Assembly (NCBI GenBank): GCA_008477525.1
Contig: SPDT01000006.1
Coordinates: 4,243,501 to 4,307,500, forward strand
Length of the DNA stretch: 64,000 bases
Source: Hypomyces perniciosus
Taxonomy: Eukaryota; Ascomycota; Sordariomycetes; Hypocreales; Hypocreaceae
Reading direction: 5' to 3'
The position numbers and the translations under genes are program-made. This document shows, in pieces, positions 22,562 through 34,169 of the stretch; within the stretch, counting starts at the first letter, position 1; every line of letters starts with the position of its first letter. The notes under the pieces are model-generated. The model was given only the letters and a program-made list of their open reading frames with translations, searched no databases and was not told the origin of the DNA.

Positions 22562-24540
22562 ATGTCTGAGCCTGAACAGTGCATCATATGTCTGGATCCG
22601 CTACCGCGCCCCTCGTCCTCGAATGAGGCGGGCAGCGAAGCGGCTGCCGACACCGCTAGAGCAGCAGTCGCCGACGCTGTTGACGACGACTCGAGCTACC
22701 TCAACGTGGTTGCAGCGCTCGATGGCTGCGATCACATCCTCCACGATGCGTGCATCCGATCATGGGCTCAGAAAACGAATACCTGTCCCATTTGCCGCAA
22801 TCCGTTTCATTCTGTGCGTGTCTACAACGGTATCGATGGTACGTCCGCGCCCTCGTCCTGCAAGTCATATGCATGCACCCACTGACTCGATTGGAACACA
22901 CAGGCACCGCCATCTCGACCTACGAAGTCAAAGACAAGAAACAAGTTGCCGAATTCGATGTCCAACAGTGGTTGGGCGAAAATCCCGAGGAGGAAGAGGA
23001 GGAATCCAACCCGTGCCCCATATGCAACTCCGCCGAGCGAGAGGACATCCTTCTTCTATGTGACAGCTGCGATGCAGTATATCATACGCATTGCATTGGC
23101 ATCGACTACATCCCCGAGGGCGACTGGTATTGCATGGAGTGTGCCCATCTCTTTGAACTGACAGAGGAACCCGGGCCTGGAATTGTGTCAGAGGCTGGAG
23201 CCGAGGCTCAGTTGGTACGCCCTCAACACCTTCGCCGGCCAGCTCCTCGAGGGAACCGGGGCTACCATGTGCGAACTCGCGCGCGCCTCAGAAGAGCACG
23301 CCGGCAGGCACGCAATGCCGAATGGCAAGGCGCCTGGGGACAGTTCTCTGGTCGCTTCTATGAGATGAGCGACTTGGACCTCGACAACCACGACGAAGAG
23401 GACGAAGACCTAGAGCAATATCGCAGGTTCCAGCAGTTGGATCGGCGAGAGCTGCAGCGGTGGCAACAGCGAATGAATATCGCACAACGCCTAGGCGCCC
23501 GTGAATTCTTCGCAAACAACATCCCACCGGAGATCAGCGAGCGTCTTCAGCCCGCACTACCGCCGGTAGAGACGAGGGATGAGAGGCGAGCTTGGGGTGC
23601 ACTTGATCGCGCCCGCGAGACGGAAGGCTCTAGTCCAGTCAACCGCAAAAGAAAGGCTCGATCCGTGACGGCGTCACCCGCAGAACCCCCAGCACAAGAG
23701 CCGGAGAGGAAATTGAAACGTCCTCGGACCAGGCGACTGCCAACACATGGTGAAGCCTCGACCTCGGCGTCATCTCCGGCAACAGCTGGCCCATCAATTC
23801 GGTGGACGAATGGATCATCTTTGAGAAATGGCCAACTCAGCCGAGATGATCATGAACCGACCTTGGTCGTATCATCTTTGTTAAAGGAGCTCGAACCGAA
23901 TGCCCAGTCCGAGGATGAGGCGTCAGCCGCAACCTCCGCTTGGCGACCTCTTCACGAAGCTTCATCCCCAGCCATATCCCCATCACCCTCAGCTTACAGC
24001 AGCCCTAGGGCTCTGTCCTTGACGCCGCCTCCGCTGCCTAGCGTGAACGGGCGGCCAACCTCTCCGACCTTATCACTCAGCACACACATCGAACCGGTGT
24101 ACCCACCGGCGAACTACTCGCCAACTCGTTTCAGCAGCAGCGACCACAGCGATTCAGAGTCACGGCCAGTGAAGCCAGAACCTCGACATGAGAGTCGACA
24201 TGAAAGTCGGCCACTGGAGCTCCGTCAACCTAGGCCGCGCCGCGCTCATCAAATACCACCTAATTCCAGCCCACCACGTGGAGGAGACGAAAGCTCGAGA
24301 AACACAATGTCAACAGAGGAGAAGAGAAGTATTAATGACATCGTCAGGAACGCCTTGAGACCGCACTGGCGGGCTCAGAGGTTGACGACAGATCAGTATG
24401 CGACAATCAACCGTGATATATCGCGGAAGCTTTACGATGAAGTGAAGAATGCGTCTTCACTTGATGACAACACTCGGCGGATATGGGAGAAGAGAGCCAC
24501 ACAAGAGGTGGCTCAGGCAGTCTCCGAGCTTCAGGCTTGA
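22562..24540 (+). CDS. RING + PHD finger protein (PHRF1-like)
   Basis: Exons 22562-22838 and 22904-24540, 637 residues. A RING-type finger occupies about residues 7-83 (CIIC ... CDHILHDACIRSW ... CPIC). A PHD finger follows at about 130-176 (CPICNS ... LLLCDSCDAVYHTHC ... DWYCMEC). The rest is basic and Pro/Ser-rich, with an NLS-like cluster (NRKRKAR, KLKRPRTRR) and a helical C-terminal block (INDIVRNALRPHWRAQRLT). The tandem RING-PHD order matches PHRF1 and fungal homologues, which are nuclear and linked to ubiquitylation and to elongating RNA polymerase II. E3 activity and histone reading are inferred from the domains. The intron is 65 bp (GTACGT donor, CACAG acceptor) and joins GID to GTAIST; reading through it would stop shortly after. 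Confidence 0.88.
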
Positions 24541-25574
24541 TTGATCACGGACGGATACACATAGGAACGAGCATTTGGTCTGGCGTTTCAAGGCTTTTGT
24601 CGGCGGTCCATCTTATGGTTTGATACCCAAGCCTCATCAACGGCGGAATGCATTTGGGAACATTCAGGGTGTAACAGGAGTCGGAAACTTTTTTGCTTCA
24701 TGTATCTTGCTTGTTATGCTGATTGAGCGACTCTGTGTAGCGAGTCTTGCCTTGAATATGTATCGTATTCTCATCACACGCGGCTTTGTGGGCCGAGCCT
24801 CTAGGGCTTAGAAATTTCATGAAAGAACTCATCGACTCATCAGTTCTGAGCGCGGTGCTCCGTACGTGGTGTGGCACTGTGCTGCGCTGCGAGTTTAGCC
24901 ATGGGTCCTGACGACTCGTGGGGAGTTTACCGGCATAAAATTTCATGAGGAAATAAACGCCGATTGAAAACTCCTGACAACAGCACCGAAAGCTTTGCCG
25001 CCTTTGGCTAAACAAGTCGAGATATTCCCATGGGGATGATGGCCAGTATGCCAGATAGTAGTAATAGTATGCCGTCACCAACTTGCGGCTAGGTCAGACA
25101 CGGGAAAAAAGCTTCATCAAACGGTCGGCGACAGGCCAGAGTAGGTTATTTTGGATTGGCATGTCAGCAGTATCTATCTAACAGGACCCGGTGGGAGTAT
25201 TGCAGGCGCCGCTAGCGAAAAAGACTGCTTTGGGAGATTTCTCTCGGCACGCGTAAATGGTCAGGACGTTTTGGAGGCGAAACAGGTCTTGACGATAAGG
25301 AAATGGTGCCTTGAAGAGAAGAAAAAAAGATTTTTGTCGCAAGCCGGTGGGAAATTGGTGTTATGCCCTGCGCTGCTGATGCCTGAGGCAAAAACCTTTA
25401 GCGTCTCAAAGAGGATTGAATTACGTAAGCTGTGAATTCTGTCAATGTGGGGGAAGTAGTACGTACCGCTGCGCTGTGAACGTCGAGCCACCAAAAAAGT
25501 TCGAGGCGCGAGGTTAAGAGGATATCCAAAGTGGTGCTTTGGCCTTCCGAAGCAACCATAGGAAGAGTGCCGCC
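24541..25574. other. Intergenic region between RING-PHD gene and mL46
   Basis: 3' flank of the RING-PHD gene and promoter of mL46. Short conflicting frames only; nothing recognised. Confidence 0.55.
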
Positions 25575-26697
25575 ATGTCAGCCTCAAGTAGAGGCAGCCG
25601 AGCCTTTCGAGGCGTTCTATCGTGTAGGGATCTCTCATGTAGGAATCAATTGGCCATGGGCTAACTGGATGATCCAGCATCTTCAACACTCTGCTCTCGA
25701 TGCGCAACTAGCTATGCAGCATTGCCTCGATTCTACTCCTCCACTGCTGCGGCAGCTGTTGAGACATCTACCGCCAGTAGTCCTACACCGGTACCTTCAA
25801 CACGAACACCGCCTCCTTATGATATCCGCTCCGGCCTCATCCTCACCCGGCCGCCCCTCTTGACCAGACGCCTGCACCCTTTCGAGAACGCCTACTTCTT
25901 TTACCAGAAGCGCCTGGAAGAGCGCCTGAACACCCCTTTCATTACTAGCATATACTTCAAGCCCGACACTGCGACGCAGTTGGACTGGAATCTCAAGGTT
26001 AAGGAGCGTGGCGGTACCGTCGCCAAGGAGCTGGGTGTTTATCATGGCAAGAACTCCAAGGCCTGGGACGATGAGTTGAGGGTTGGCGACCAGCTGAGTA
26101 CTCAGGAGAGCATGCTTAACAGCTTGCTCAAGGATTCGGAGGCTCGAGTCAGTGATGATGCTGAAATCATTGCTCCTGAGGATGTGGTGCCTGTGGAGAG
26201 GCCCCTGGACAGAGTGACAGAGGCAGACAAGAAAGGCGATGTCAGGAGACTAGATCGCCAGTTGGAGCAGACATTGTATCTTGTCGTCAAGGGCAAGGAT
26301 GGCTGGGGTTTCCCAGCTGATGTCATCCAGGATGAGAACCTTCATGAGGTAGGTCGTGTGACGCAGTATTTCTCATTGAATCTGAGCTAACAAGAGATGA
26401 CAGTGTGCGCAGAGGGTGCTGGACCAAGCTGCTGGTGTCAACATGAACACTTGGATCGTTGGCCGTGTACCTGTTGCTCATCTTGTCACCCAGCCCGTTC
26501 TCGGCCCCGGTGGAGAGGTGCAGCAGAAGGGACAGAAGACGTTCTTTTTGAAGGGTAGAATCATGGCTGGCCAAGCTGATTTGAAGGATAACCCCTTTGG
26601 ATACACCGACTTCAAATGGTTGACGCGGGAAGAGTTGGAAAAGGAGCTGGCGCCGGAGTACTACCGCGGTGTGCGGAATATGATAGCCGACAGGTAG
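25575..26697 (+). CDS. MRPL17: Mitochondrial large-subunit ribosomal protein mL46 (MRPL17 homologue)
   Basis: Exons 25575-25623, 25678-26348 and 26404-26697, 337 residues. The short first exon supplies an Arg/Ser-rich mitochondrial presequence (MSASSRGSRAFRGVLSS) that would be missed if the gene were begun further in. The mature part holds the mL46 signature (SGLILTRPPLLTRRLHPFE, then AYFFYQKRLEERL) and a Nudix-like fold at the C-terminus (WGFPADVIQDENLHE ... FFLKGRI ... DFKWLTREELEKEL) without a clear catalytic Nudix box, as is usual for this structural protein. The first intron (54 bp) has GTAGGG as donor and GGCTAAC as branch site, and the phases agree throughout. Confidence 0.92.
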
Positions 26698-27177
26698 ATG
26701 AGTGATGATATTGCCTTCATGGCATTACGTGTAAGACTACTATTGTATAATTTACACTACTAGGTATGTACAGAGGTCCCTTGTGGGCAACTATGTGTGC
26801 CCTTGAATATCTGGATTTCATGGTGCTCTGAGATCTTTGATGTCACGACCAATTGTCACCAACTATATCAGACCATGCCGCAACCGTCTCTCATCCAACT
26901 GCAGGTGATAATAACCTTTACATGTGCATGAAATGGCTGAACTCCATGTTCTTGCTTGTTACCTCTTATAGTTGCTATAGTTTGGATCTGCATCGTGTAA
27001 TGGCAGATAAAGTTTCAAGAGCTAACTTTTACAGACTTCTTGTTCTTCCTTTCGTGCCATTTCTCTTCTCTAGTTTTGCCTCCCGGAAAATATTCTGTTC
27101 TTGTATTTCATCTCAAGGATAGAATAGCTGATACTCAGAATCTGTTTTCCTGTCTGGTTCTTTGAAACGACAATATC
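26698..27177. promoter_or_regulatory. Catalase promoter and mL46 3' flank
   Basis: A 480 bp spacer between tandem genes, T-rich near the catalase start. I saw no clear stress-response element. Confidence 0.5.
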
Positions 27178-29636
27178 ATGGTTCGTTCAACCCTTCTTAC
27201 GGCGCTCGTAGTGTCGACCAGGCTCTCCTACGCTGGATGTCCCTTTGCGGATGGTGGCGCCCGGCTCGCTGCCAGAGACAGTCAAGGAAATGGAGGATCC
27301 CGCGGTCATATGGAGCAGTTTGATGTCGACGATAACGAGGGGAGCGTCCTTACCTCAGAAGTTGGCGGTCCTATCGAGGACCAAACCAGCCTGAAGGTTG
27401 GGGTCCGCGGTCCTACTTTGATGGCGGACTTCATTCTCCGCCAGAAGATTACTCACTTTGACCACGAGCGTGTGAGTCTTATCCCAACTCAAGTAAGGCT
27501 CAGTCATTAACAGATGTGCCTTCACCTAGATCCCCGAGCGAGTTGTTCATGCACGAGGGGCTGGCGCCTATGGTACCTTCACCAGCTATGGAGACTTTAG
27601 TAACATCACTGCTGCTTCATTTCTGAGCGGTGCGGATAAGAAGACGCCTGTCTTTGTTCGTTTCTCTACAGCCTCCGGCTCACGAGGAAGTCCTGACACA
27701 GCCCGTGACGTACACGGGTTTGCTACACGATTGTATGTCGTCTCAACTTTTCTCTTTTGACAAGGTGAATGTGGTGATCTGGAATAGTCTTGCTAATAGA
27801 GATTCCTTCATAGCTACACCGATGAAGGTAATTTTGACCTCGTTGGGAGCAATATTCCTGTTTTCTACATCCAGGACGCCATTCAGTTCCCGGATCTGAT
27901 GCATGCCATTAAGCCTCGACCTGACAGTGAAGTCCACCAGGCCACCACTGCCCATGAATCGGCCTGGGACTACTTCGCTCAACAGCCGTCGACTCTTCAC
28001 ACTCTCTTCTGGACTATGTCCGGTTATGGTATTCCAAGGAGCTACAGGCACATGGTAAGGATCCCACATGAATCGTCTTGGTGTTTCTGTAATTCTGACT
28101 CAGTAATCAGGACGGGTTTGGCGTTCACTCATACCGCATAGTCACAGACGACGGCTCTAGCAGGTTTGTCAAGTGGCACTTCAAGTCGAAGCAGGGTAAA
28201 GCTAGCTTGTTCTGGGACGAGGCCCAGCACATGGCTGGCAAAAATCCCGATTTCCACCGACAAGACCTTTTTGATGCTATCGCCGCGGGCAGTTATCCCG
28301 AGTGGGAGCTGAGCGTTCAGATCTTCACTGAGGAGGAATCTCTAGCCTTTGGAGTCGACGCCTTTGACCCTACCAAGATCATCCCCGAGGAACTTGTCCC
28401 CCTGCATCCTCTTGGTGTCCTACGGCTTGACGCCAATCCATCAAACTACTTCGCTGAGACGGAGCAGATCTCGGTAAGTAGACATAGTGTCTAAGGCGTT
28501 CACGATTGGCTGACCACATATAGTTCCAACCGAACCACATCGTTCGCGGCATCGACTTCTCTGAGGATCCCGTGCTTCAAGGACGTCTCTTCTCTTACCT
28601 TGACAGCCAACTCAACCGCCACCGCGGCCCCAACTTCGACCAGCTCCCTATTAACCGTCCTCTCGCTCCCGTCCACACTAACAACCGTGACGGTGCCGGC
28701 CAACATTACATTCATAAGAATATTGCTGCCTGTAAGTCAAACCTACAGTACCGTAAGACATGTGGACGGCATGGTTCGCTAACAGGTCGAGTAGATACCC
28801 CGAATACCCTGAACAAGGGTTGGCCTGGCCAGGCAAACCAGAGCCAGAGTAATGGCTTCTTCACTACTCGTCATGGGGCAACCGGCACGTATGTGCGCAA
28901 GCGTTCTGATACCTTTGACGACCACTGGACCCAGCCTCGTCTATTCTACAACTCCATGACCCCCTCTGAGCAGCAGTATATGATCAACGCTTTCCGCTAT
29001 GAAATCAGCCACGCCACTCCTCAGGCACAGCAGAAAGTCATCGACGAACTCGTTAAGATTAACCACAACCTCGCTTCCCGCGTTGCCATGGCTCTCACCG
29101 TTAAAGTAGGTCCCCCAAAATCGGACTACTACCACAGCAACAAGACTGCTAGCATCGGCATCTATGGCAAAAAGATAAACACCATCGCCGGCCTGAGGGT
29201 CGGCGTCCTGACCTCGATCAAGGACAAAAGCTCTGTTGATCAGGCTCAAGATATCAAGTCAGCCTTTGCCGAAGACAAAGTCAAGGTCGTCATCATCGGC
29301 GAGGCTGTTGGCAACGGCGTCGATCAAACGTACTCTGCCGCTGATGCCACTAGCTTCGATGGCATCATCGTTGCCGACGGGTCTCAAAAGCTCTTTGGAA
29401 AGGAAAAGAAATTGACGCTGTTCCCCAACAGCCGCCCGGCTCAGATAATCACGGACGGTTATAACTGGGGCAAGCCTCTTGGTTTCCTTGGTGCTTCCAA
29501 GGATGTCATCCCGGCGACTGGGGCGACGCAAGGTCCTGGGGTGTATATTGCGTCTAGTGTCAAGACGGTTGTGACACAGTTCCGGACTGGTCTTGCATAC
29601 TTTAAGTTCTTGGACCGATTCCCGGAGGATATTTAA
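27178..29636 (+). CDS. Secreted large-subunit catalase (catB/cat-3 type)
   Basis: Exons 27178-27471, 27530-27732, 27814-28054, 28111-28473, 28524-28731 and 28795-29636, 716 residues. It breaks down hydrogen peroxide with haem. It starts with a signal peptide ([19 protein letters not shown]). The catalytic His is about residue 105 ([12 protein letters not shown]), the catalytic Asn about 179 (GSNIPVF) and the haem-ligand Tyr about 392 ([15 protein letters not shown]). The C-terminal 200 residues form the flavodoxin-like domain found only in large-subunit catalases. Length and signal peptide fit the extracellular or wall enzymes of moulds. The last intron (63 bp, 28732-28794) has no stop and keeps frame; splicing restores [13 protein letters not shown] broken NLR lies 0.5 kb downstream. 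Confidence 0.95.
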
Positions 29637-30133
29637 ATATGTTTGTTTTATCCTTGTTTTTGCGACTACTTGTTGTGATGAGCAAAGTTACTCACGTAGA
29701 GTTGATTATTATAAAAAAGTAACTCTCATTGGACCTCATGGCTGAGTTGCAATGGTTGCAGGGAGTAAAGTTGCTCCTACTAGTAGTACCATCTGTTACA
29801 TGTAGTATCCTTGGCCGGAGCTAAATATCCAACTAAGAGTGCTTGACAGACATTTCAATAAGCGCCCACCTTCATCCTGATCTTCAACTCTTCATGAAAG
29901 GATTTTATGGACGCATATGAACATGCCTTCACCCTCCACCTCTGCAACAGCCTGGGCAGTTGGGCGGCAAAGAGTATTGGCGTCCTGCCATTGGACAGAA
30001 AATGTGAAGCCAAGGTCGTCAGGCTGAGCTGGGGGCCTGTTTCCCTTAGGCATTTGTATCCATCACCACGTCCTTGAGCCGATCAAGATCATCTAGTTTT
30101 CCACACTTGGTCCGTTGAAGCCTCTCAATCACG
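29637..30133. other. Intergenic region between catalase and NLR relic
   Basis: 3' flank of catalase and upstream region of the NLR relic. I could not recognise a remnant of an N-terminal effector domain here. Confidence 0.5.
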
Positions 30134-31776
30134 ATGAATCGCGACGTCAACAACAATCGCTTTGGTGACAACACCAAGATCTACCAAGGTGATCATCATC
30201 ACCACTCGCCCCACCAAGCGGCCCGAACCGCCGTCCGCGTCATTCCGTACCCACGAAACGAGGACGTCATTCAACGGACAGACATCGTTGATAAGCTCAA
30301 TACGCTTCTGCCATCGCCCAAAGACTACTTACTATAGCGCTGCCCTCTGGGGCCTCGGAGGCTCGGGGTAAGTTATCTACAATGAATTACTTCCCACGCC
30401 GCACTAAGCACTACCTCCTAGCAAAACCCAACTCGCCCTCGAATTCGCTTACCGCCGAGCCCGTGACTCCGCCTGCTCTGTCTTCTGGGTCCACGCGGAT
30501 AACGAGGCAACTTTTACCCAAGATTACAAAACGATTGCGAGGAAGCTGCACCTGAATACTAAACTTGACGGCGAGAAGCTGTTTACAGCAGTGCGCGACT
30601 GTATTGAATCGCTGTCCCAATGGCTGCTCGTCCTCGATAACACCGACGATGTGTCACTATTTGGAGTCGGCCAGACATCGAGAGAGTCAAAAGCATTGAT
30701 CGACTACATACCACGCGCTCCTGGGGGGACAGTGCTATGGACCAGTCGCGACAAACCAGATCCTACATACTATCGCTTATCTCGACAACCAGAATATCCC
30801 CTTGGAGGTTCTGATTGCCTCTGCTTCATTCTACAGGGGACTGCGGGGAGAGCATTCGCCTGAAGTGAAACAGCAAGTGGAGAAAGCTATTATACGGCTT
30901 ACTGAGTTCTCGTTTATTGGCGCACGCAACACAGAGGGTGAAGAACGGAGCTTTGAGATGCATAAGCTCGTGCAGGAGGCCGCGCGTTACGACCTCAATA
31001 GAAGGAGGCTTCTAGAAAAGAATTCAACAGGACTAAGAGCCAGACTACGAGGTGTGATGAAACGCACTAGGACCAACAAGGACGAAGCATACTTCTCAAA
31101 CGTTGCCTTACAAGTCATTACAGACCTTTTCCCTGAACGAAAGCGAGAGACCTGGAAACAATGCGAGAAGTATGTGACACATGCGTTACAAGTCAGCAAG
31201 TGGTCGGAGATGTGTGGGAAAGACGTTGAGGCGTCTGACCTTCTGATTCGGGTTTCGAACTATCTATTCGACTGTGGAAGTTGGATGGGGAAGGAAGCGG
31301 TGGATAGAAGTGCGTTAAAGCTACGAGAGAGGAGTCTCGGCGAGAAGCATCCAGACACAATCGAGGCTATGGGGTCTCTCGCAACATCATACCATCAGCA
31401 AGACCGGTATAAAGAGGCAGAAAAGATTGACCTTAAAGCACTAGAGCTACGGCGAGAGATTCTAGGCCAGAAGCATCCAGATACAATCGAGGCTATGGGG
31501 TCTCTCGCAACATCATACTACCAGCAAGGCCAGTATAAGGAGGCAGAGGTGATCGAACTCAAAGTACTAGAGCTACGGCGGGAGATTCTTGGCAAAGAGC
31601 ATCCGGATACACTCTGGGCTATGTGTAACCTTGCTTCCACAAAGGAGAGGCAAGGCCGGGGAAATGAGGGTATGGTTCTGATGAGGGAATGCTCGCAGTT
31701 ACGGCATAAAATCCTGGGATCCGACCACTCTAACACAAAATTATCAGACAAGGCTCTCGAAGACTGGAGCACTTAA
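30134..31776 (+). pseudogene. Broken NB-ARC / TPR NLR-like gene
   Basis: Three pieces in different frames add up to one fungal NLR. First, a linker typical of fungal NB-ARC-TPR proteins (FGDNTKIYQG ... VIPYPRNEDVIQRTDIVDKL). Second, after a +1 shift near 30325-30333 (an extra T or TTAC duplication), the P-loop ALWGLGGSGKTQLALEFAYR, split by an intron at 30368-30421, with Walker B WLLVLDN and PGGTVLWTSRDK. Third, after an abrupt junction near 30755-30780 and another frame change, the winged-helix end (MHKLVQEAARYDL) and three kinesin-light-chain-type TPRs of 42 residues. Most of the region between sensor 1 and the winged helix is missing. Intact relatives are thought to act in fungal immunity or allorecognition. 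No effector domain is seen upstream. A last functional TPR-only product from about 30802 is possible but unlikely. Confidence 0.8.
31330..31710 (+). repeat. 126 bp tandem repeats encoding TPR units
   Basis: Three consecutive 42-residue units (LRERSLGEKHPDTIEAMGSL, LRREILGQKHPDTIEAMGSL, LRREILGKEHPDTLWAMCNL). The first two are nearly identical at the DNA level over most of their length, which suggests recent duplication or concerted evolution. Confidence 0.85.
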
Positions 31777-32289
31777 GGTGGAAAAGGTGCTGTAATGATG
31801 AGTGCTTGTTTTGTTCATATATCGAGGTGTGGTGTAATGATCTGCCTTAGTAGTAAAAATTAAACAAGACTCAGCAAAGGAATTGTTCTTTCCCACCGCC
31901 AAGAGATGGTTCATTCATCACAGATTGTATGAGCACAGAACATGAAAACGACGCGTATTGAGAGTCGCGTTAGCGCAATGACCCCGGTAGCCGACTATAT
32001 AGTGGGTAAGCATCGCGGTCCGCATGGCCATTTCAGTACTCCGTACTCCGTATAACGTCACAAGTTGCAAGTTGTAAGATTCCTCCGTACGACCAGCAAC
32101 AACTCATGATCCGCCACGTATGACATGACGGAAAATTGACCCGACTCTCCCGCTCCGAAACACGGGCTTGGGAACTCACTTGATGCCCTTGTTCTCAACA
32201 CCCTAGCCGCGAGACACCGGCACCAGCTACGGGAGGCGGACAAGCGACGGGAGTGTCTGTCTTTGTGCAACACCTCCATCTGGAACACC
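31777..32289. other. Intergenic region upstream of the nucleoside transporter
   Basis: Promoter of the ENT gene. One exact GTAC-N3-GTAC element at 32036-32046 continues as a second partial unit to 32053. Confidence 0.55.
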
Positions 32290-33692
32290 ATGGATCGCAC
32301 GAGGAGGTCAGAGTACGAGTCTCTGGCTGATGTGGAGGAATACGCCGCCGCGCCTGAAGATGCAGCGCTGCTGGGCACAGAGGAAGAGGTGCAAGTGCCG
32401 TTCTCGCGCATCGAGTATGGCATCTTCTGCTTCCTCGGCGTCGCCATGCTCTGGGCCTGGTATGCCTCTCCTGCTCCCCGATATGATATGTTCTGCTAGC
32501 TAACTTGGTAAATAGGAACATGTTCCTCGCTGCCGCTCCGTACTTTGCCTCGCGCTTCGCCGGCGATTCCTGGATCGAGGCCAACTTCCAATCGACAATC
32601 CTCACCGTATCGACCGTCACCAACCTCATCGCCGCTCTGATCCTCAGTAACATCCAGCATTCCGCCTCATACCCTTTCCGAATCAATCTCGCCCTCGTCA
32701 TCAACACCGTCATCTTCGCCCTCCTCACCGGCTCGACCGCCGTCTTCCTCGATGCTTCACCGGGACAATACCTCACCTTTGTGCTTCTCATGGTGGCATG
32801 CACTGCCTGGGCAACAGGCTTGTTACAAAATGGTGCATTTTCATTTGCCGCGGGCTTCGGACGCCCAGAGTATATGCAGGCTCTCATGGCTGGCCAGGGC
32901 GTTGCTGGTGTCTTGCCCTCCATTGCCCAGGTCGTCTCAGTACTCATATTCCCTCCTGGTCAAGACAAGAAGCACACCAAAGGCAGTTCCGGCGAACCCT
33001 CCGCATTCTACTACTTCCTCGCCGCCGTCGCCATCTCTCTCGTAGCCCTCGTGGCAATCATTCCCCTAATCAGGCGACATAATCGCATGGTAGAAGCCCG
33101 CGCCGCCGAGTACATGGCCTCCTCCATCACCAGCATCGAAGAAGCCGAGCGCGCCGCCCGCAAAGTCGTCTCCCTCCCGCACCTCTTCAAAAAGCTACAC
33201 TGGCTCTCCCTCGGTGTGGCCATGACTTTCACCGTCACCATGTTCTTCCCCGTCTTCACAGCCAAGATTCTCTCCGTGAGGAAAGACGGAGGCCTACTCT
33301 TCCAACCACCGGCATTCATCCCCATCGGCTTTCTCTTTTGGAACTTGGGCGATCTCGCCGGCAGAATGGCCACTATTCTTCCCTTTAGCCTGAAAGACAG
33401 GCCGTTTTTGCTCTTCATGCTATCGGTAGCACGTATAGTACTCTTGCCTCTCTACCTTTTGTGTAATATCAATGGTCGAGGCGCCATTGTTCCGAGCGAT
33501 TTCTTTTATCTTTTTGTTGTTCAGATTGTTTTTGGGATCACGAATGGCTGGCTGGGCTCGAGTTTCATGATGGCTTCTGGCGAATGGGTTGACGACGGGG
33601 AGCGTGAGGCAACCGGCGGGTTCATGGGTTTGTGCCTTGTGGCAGGTCTAACGTCTGGTAGCCTGTTGAGTTTTACGGTATCTGGCATCTAA
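32290..33692 (+). CDS. Equilibrative nucleoside transporter (ENT/SLC29, Fun26-like)
   Basis: Exons 32290-32459 and 32516-33692, 448 residues. An acidic cytosolic N-terminus is followed by about ten to eleven hydrophobic segments, the expected ENT topology. Family signatures are LWAWNMFLAAAPYFASRF in the first membrane segment, GLLQNGAFSFAAGFGRPEYM with QALMAGQGVAGVLPS in the middle, and FGITNGWLGSSFMM near the C-terminus. A long polar loop before the second half is also typical. Yeast Fun26 is a vacuolar nucleoside transporter; location here is inference. The 56 bp intron falls inside the WN of the signature, so it must be spliced out. A second Met nine codons upstream (32263) is possible. 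Confidence 0.93.
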
Positions 33693-34169
33693 CAGAGGCA
33701 TCACAGGATGGGGTAGGTAATATTGTGGGATCGGCGTTTTTGTAACATAGCGTCAACGCTTGCATAGAATCTTGCGGACTGAGATTGAATAGCTTTCCGG
33801 GGTTTGTTTGTTTATTGGTTTGAAAGGATGTCCTAGCTTGTATTTTCATGATAGACAGACCACCATTCATCATTCATTCAAAGTTATCATCTAGTAATAC
33901 CATGCAAAAGTCCGATAGATGCTGCATCCCTTTATCCAAAAATGACAATCAACCAGGACCTGCCCGCTTTATGTACGCAGTTGACCCATGTATTGTCTTC
34001 AAAGAGGTCAAAATAAATAACCGCAAACGCCGTTTCAAAGTCCTGTGAAACCTTGGAGCCTGTCCCAGTTTGGAACTTTGTTAGATAGTTAATGAAGAGC
34101 AAGATTATAGGGATTAGCCAAATTTGAGTAAGGTAAAAGAATGAAAACGTGATGCGGAAACTGTCGTGT
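33693..34169. other. Convergent 3' intergenic region
   Basis: 3' flanks of the nucleoside transporter and IPK1 genes. Nothing recognisable. Confidence 0.55.
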
